From a virus, in the IMG/VR virus record IMGVR_UViG_3300046167_000405, positions 1 to 33,988 of that record: DNA of 33,988 bases. One strand, given 5' to 3'. Below, one piece after another: positions 31,854-33,988 of this stretch; position 1 is the stretch's first letter, and the number at the start of each line of letters is the position of its first letter. The notes under the pieces are model-generated. The model was given only the letters and a program-made list of their open reading frames with translations. It was not told the origin of the DNA and did no database searches. Made by a program: the position numbers and the translations under genes.

Positions 31854-32751
31854 TGATTATCCTGAAGCGGTTTCAAACAATGCAAAACGTGGCATTGAGT
31901 TAAATGAAAAGGTTGGCAATAAATGTGCAACACAAGTTGGAAAAGTTAGAGGTCAACAACTTGCAAATAAGGAAGCAATCACTGAAGATACTATCAAACG
32001 CATGTTTTCATATTTGTCACGTGCTGAAGTATATTATGATCCTGACAACACTGAAGCGTGTGGAACAATATCGTTTTTGTTGTGGGGTGGCAAAGCTGGA
32101 TTGAGATGGTCAGAAAGTAAATTAAAAGAAATTGATAAAAATAGAAAAGTAATGAATAAAATTGAAAGACTTGCAGAGGTTCGAAATATTAACGAAGTTG
32201 AACGTACTGCACAATTTGTAATATCAACCGAGTCAATTGATAGACATGGAACATCATTCAAACTTGATGGATGGGATTTGTCAACTTATGACAGAAATCC
32301 AATTGTTGGATACAATCATGAAGTGAGTGGTTCTAATCCGGATACTATAATCGGAACATCACGAGTGTTTAGAGATGGTGAAGCATTGATTGGTGAAGTA
32401 ACATTTGAACGTGAAGGAAACAATCCAATTGCTGACAAAGTATTTAATAAAATGCAAGACGGCATTTTGAAGATGGCAAGTGTTGGTGCAATACCGCATG
32501 AATATCGTTATGGCAACAAAGAAGATGAAGATCGAAACACAATTTACTTTACTCGCCAAGAATTGGTTGAATGGTCAATTGTGAGTGCTGGTTCAAATCG
32601 TGATGCGTTCAAACGAAGTGCTGACCAAGTTGATGAACTTAAAAAATCACTTGAGGTTGAAGAAGAAATTGTTGAACAAGAAATGGGACTTGAAACAAAA
32701 TCAGCTTTGCGTAATTACAACAAAGTTAAAATTGTTACAAAGTACATATAA
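31840..32751 (+). CDS. HK97-type prohead protease, copy 2
   Basis: A 303-residue version of the protease at 1249-2154. The catalytic His and Ser motifs (GYNHEVSG, MASVGAIP) are unchanged. Differences include D/E at YPEAV, P/A at KEAITED, V/I at DTIKR, S/A at TEACG, and a two-residue insertion in the acidic tail (EVEEEIVEQEMG). The N-terminal extra domain is again intact. Confidence 0.93.
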   Translation: MASYSDYPEAVSNNAKRGIELNEKVGNKCATQVGKVRGQQLANKEAITEDTIKRMFSYLSRAEVYYDPDNTEACGTISFLLWGGKAGLRWSESKLKEIDKNRKVMNKIERLAEVRNINEVERTAQFVISTESIDRHGTSFKLDGWDLSTYDRNPIVGYNHEVSGSNPDTIIGTSRVFRDGEALIGEVTFEREGNNPIADKVFNKMQDGILKMASVGAIPHEYRYGNKEDEDRNTIYFTRQELVEWSIVSAGSNRDAFKRSADQVDELKKSLEVEEEIVEQEMGLETKSALRNYNKVKIVTKYI

Positions 32752-32787
32752 ACAAATAATTGATTTTTGTAGTATAAAATTTAGAAG

Positions 32788-33988
32788 ATGAGAAATAGTA
32801 AAGTAATAAGAGAAGAAATCGGTGAAGTGAAAACTTCGCTTGATGCTCTTGAAAATTTAGTTTCTGATGAAAATAGAGATTTTTCTGAAGAAGAAAAAGT
32901 GTCATTTGACACAAACATGGAAAGATTAACTGAATTAGTTGATGAACTTCCAAAAGTAGAAAAAGAAGAAGAAATACGAATGAAAGCAGCAAATTTAGGT
33001 GGCAGCCCAGTAGTGGCAGAAACCAAAGAAGAAAAAGAAATAGTTAGAGAATTTTCTTTTGGTAAAGCGGTAAGAGCAGCATTTGGTGAAAAGCTTGATG
33101 GTGTTGAATTAGAAATGGCTCAAGAAGGTCAAAAAGAAATGAACGCAATTGGTCGTAGTGCTAATGGTGTTGTTATTCCTTCAATGATTTTGAACAGAGC
33201 GGTTATAACTGAAAACGGAACTTCAGGAATCGAAACTCAAAGTTTTGTTGATGCAGTTTATGCAAACACAATTCTTGATGATCTTGGTGTTACTCGTGTA
33301 AGCACAACAACTGATCAACGTATTCCAATTTTGGGAGCAGTTACAACTCAATGGGAAGGTGAAACAGATGCAGCTGCTGATGGTGGTTCTGCAATGACTA
33401 AAAAAGACCTTGCACCACGAAGAGTTGCATCATATGTTGATTATAGCAAGCAAGCCAGTATGCAGCATAACGAATCACTTGAATCTGCATTGAGAAACTC
33501 AATTGCTCAATCTCTTGGGTCCAAAATCGAATATGCAGTTTTTACTGATGATTCTGCAAATGGTGCATATGATTATTTAGGTAACGGAAAAACTCCAGTG
33601 ACAAATGCAAACATCACAAACTTGATGATGGCATTAGTTGAGGAAGTTCAATCTAATAACCACAACAGAGGTAATTTAGGATTTGCAATCTCAAATGATT
33701 TATTCAATGAAGTTTACACAGCTGCACAAGTTAGTGGTGTAAATCCATTAATCATTGATGAGGCAATAATGGGAGTTCAAGCGAAGTTTTCAAACCAAAT
33801 TGCTGACATAACAAATCCAGCGGTTTATTATGGTGACTTTTCAAAAGTTATGATTGCACAATTTGGTGGAGTTGAGATCTTGGTTGATCCATACACACAA
33901 GCAATCAGCGGAACTAATAGATTAATCCTTAACTCATATTTCGATATGAAATTAGTTCAGGATGCCGCTATTTCAGTCGGAACATTCG
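32788..33988 (+). CDS. Major capsid protein, copy 2 (partial at window end)
   Basis: Open to the window edge after 400 complete codons; by alignment with copy 1 only two codons and the stop are missing. The delta domain is nearly unchanged, but the mature part differs at many sites: SYVDYSKQASM for SFVDFSKQAAM, SLGSKIEYAV for AVGAKVEYAL, ANGAYDYLGNGK for SNGSYNYLGQGK, VMIAQF for VQICQF, YFDMKLV for YWDAALV. This is roughly 90% protein identity by eye, compared with about 98% in portal. Confidence 0.93.
   Translation, partial: MRNSKVIREEIGEVKTSLDALENLVSDENRDFSEEEKVSFDTNMERLTELVDELPKVEKEEEIRMKAANLGGSPVVAETKEEKEIVREFSFGKAVRAAFGEKLDGVELEMAQEGQKEMNAIGRSANGVVIPSMILNRAVITENGTSGIETQSFVDAVYANTILDDLGVTRVSTTTDQRIPILGAVTTQWEGETDAAADGGSAMTKKDLAPRRVASYVDYSKQASMQHNESLESALRNSIAQSLGSKIEYAVFTDDSANGAYDYLGNGKTPVTNANITNLMMALVEEVQSNNHNRGNLGFAISNDLFNEVYTAAQVSGVNPLIIDEAIMGVQAKFSNQIADITNPAVYYGDFSKVMIAQFGGVEILVDPYTQAISGTNRLILNSYFDMKLVQDAAISVGTF

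Larger units (their letters stand above)
30592..33988. repeat. Right copy of the diverged terminal repeat
   Basis: Positions 30592 onward realign to positions 1 onward (offset 30,591). All three genes stay open, changes are mostly synonymous and the few coding changes are conservative, so this is a real sequence variant and not sequencing noise. Divergence rises toward the capsid end. Confidence 0.95.

Noticed and set aside
1-33988. CRISPR array, tRNA genes, integrase or attachment sites
   Set aside because: Read on both strands; no regularly spaced repeats, no tRNA-like cloverleaf and no recombinase motifs were recognised.

Overview
The window reads as the genome of a long-tailed (siphovirus-like) bacteriophage of a Bacteroidota host, probably a flavobacterium. 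The DNA is AT-rich and genes lack clear Shine-Dalgarno sequences. Bacteroidota-type promoter elements (TTTG, 21 nt, TAnnTTTG) lie just before several genes, and the replication gene is a VirE-N/BT4734-like primase, a family typical of this phylum. I see no integrase, excisionase, tRNA, rRNA or CRISPR array, so nothing points to lysogeny.

Layout. Positions 1-3400 hold portal, HK97-type prohead protease with an extra N-terminal domain, and major capsid protein, ending in a strong terminator. Positions 3472-6160 hold the neck and tail-tube genes: head-tail connector, head closure, gp10-like protein, tail tube, a second terminator, and two tail assembly chaperone frames joined by a probable -1 ribosomal frameshift. 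Then come the tape measure (6162-8306), a large tail-tip protein (8310-10958), an HNH nuclease, a displaced DUF3168-type tail terminator, small proteins, and two paralogous adhesin-like proteins (12123-15751) whose base composition looks different. A lysis block follows (holin, amidase), with a metallophosphoesterase at its end.

Positions 18039-21497 form one leftward operon: a small membrane protein, two small proteins, an SSB-like protein, a coiled-coil protein, a protein consisting mainly of DnaA domain IV, a lytic transglycosylase and an overlapping pair of membrane proteins that resemble spanins in arrangement. Rightward early genes start at about 21.6 kb. A 188-bp noncoding segment (22034-22221) with an inverted repeat and a G10 tract precedes the primase and SF3 helicase genes, followed by a DNA methyltransferase, an SNF2-type helicase, a VRR-NUC nuclease and a DUF1599-like protein. 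From about 25.12 to 26.82 kb these reading frames are broken nine times, each time by what looks like one extra base. A homing-type HNH/AP2 endonuclease sits directly before the terminase small and large subunits (28115-30179).

From 30592 to the end, the first 3.4 kb is repeated with a 30,591-bp period, but as a diverged version (about 98% protein identity in portal, about 90% in the capsid protein). The simplest reading is one complete circularly permuted or concatemeric genome of about 30.6 kb, with the overlap coming from a related strain. A true duplication of the capsid module is the alternative.

How it works together: terminase packages DNA through the portal into an HK97-fold head matured by the protease; the tail genes build a flexible tail ending in adhesins; primase-helicase, SSB and the DnaA-like protein serve replication; holin, amidase, transglycosylase and the putative spanin pair release progeny.
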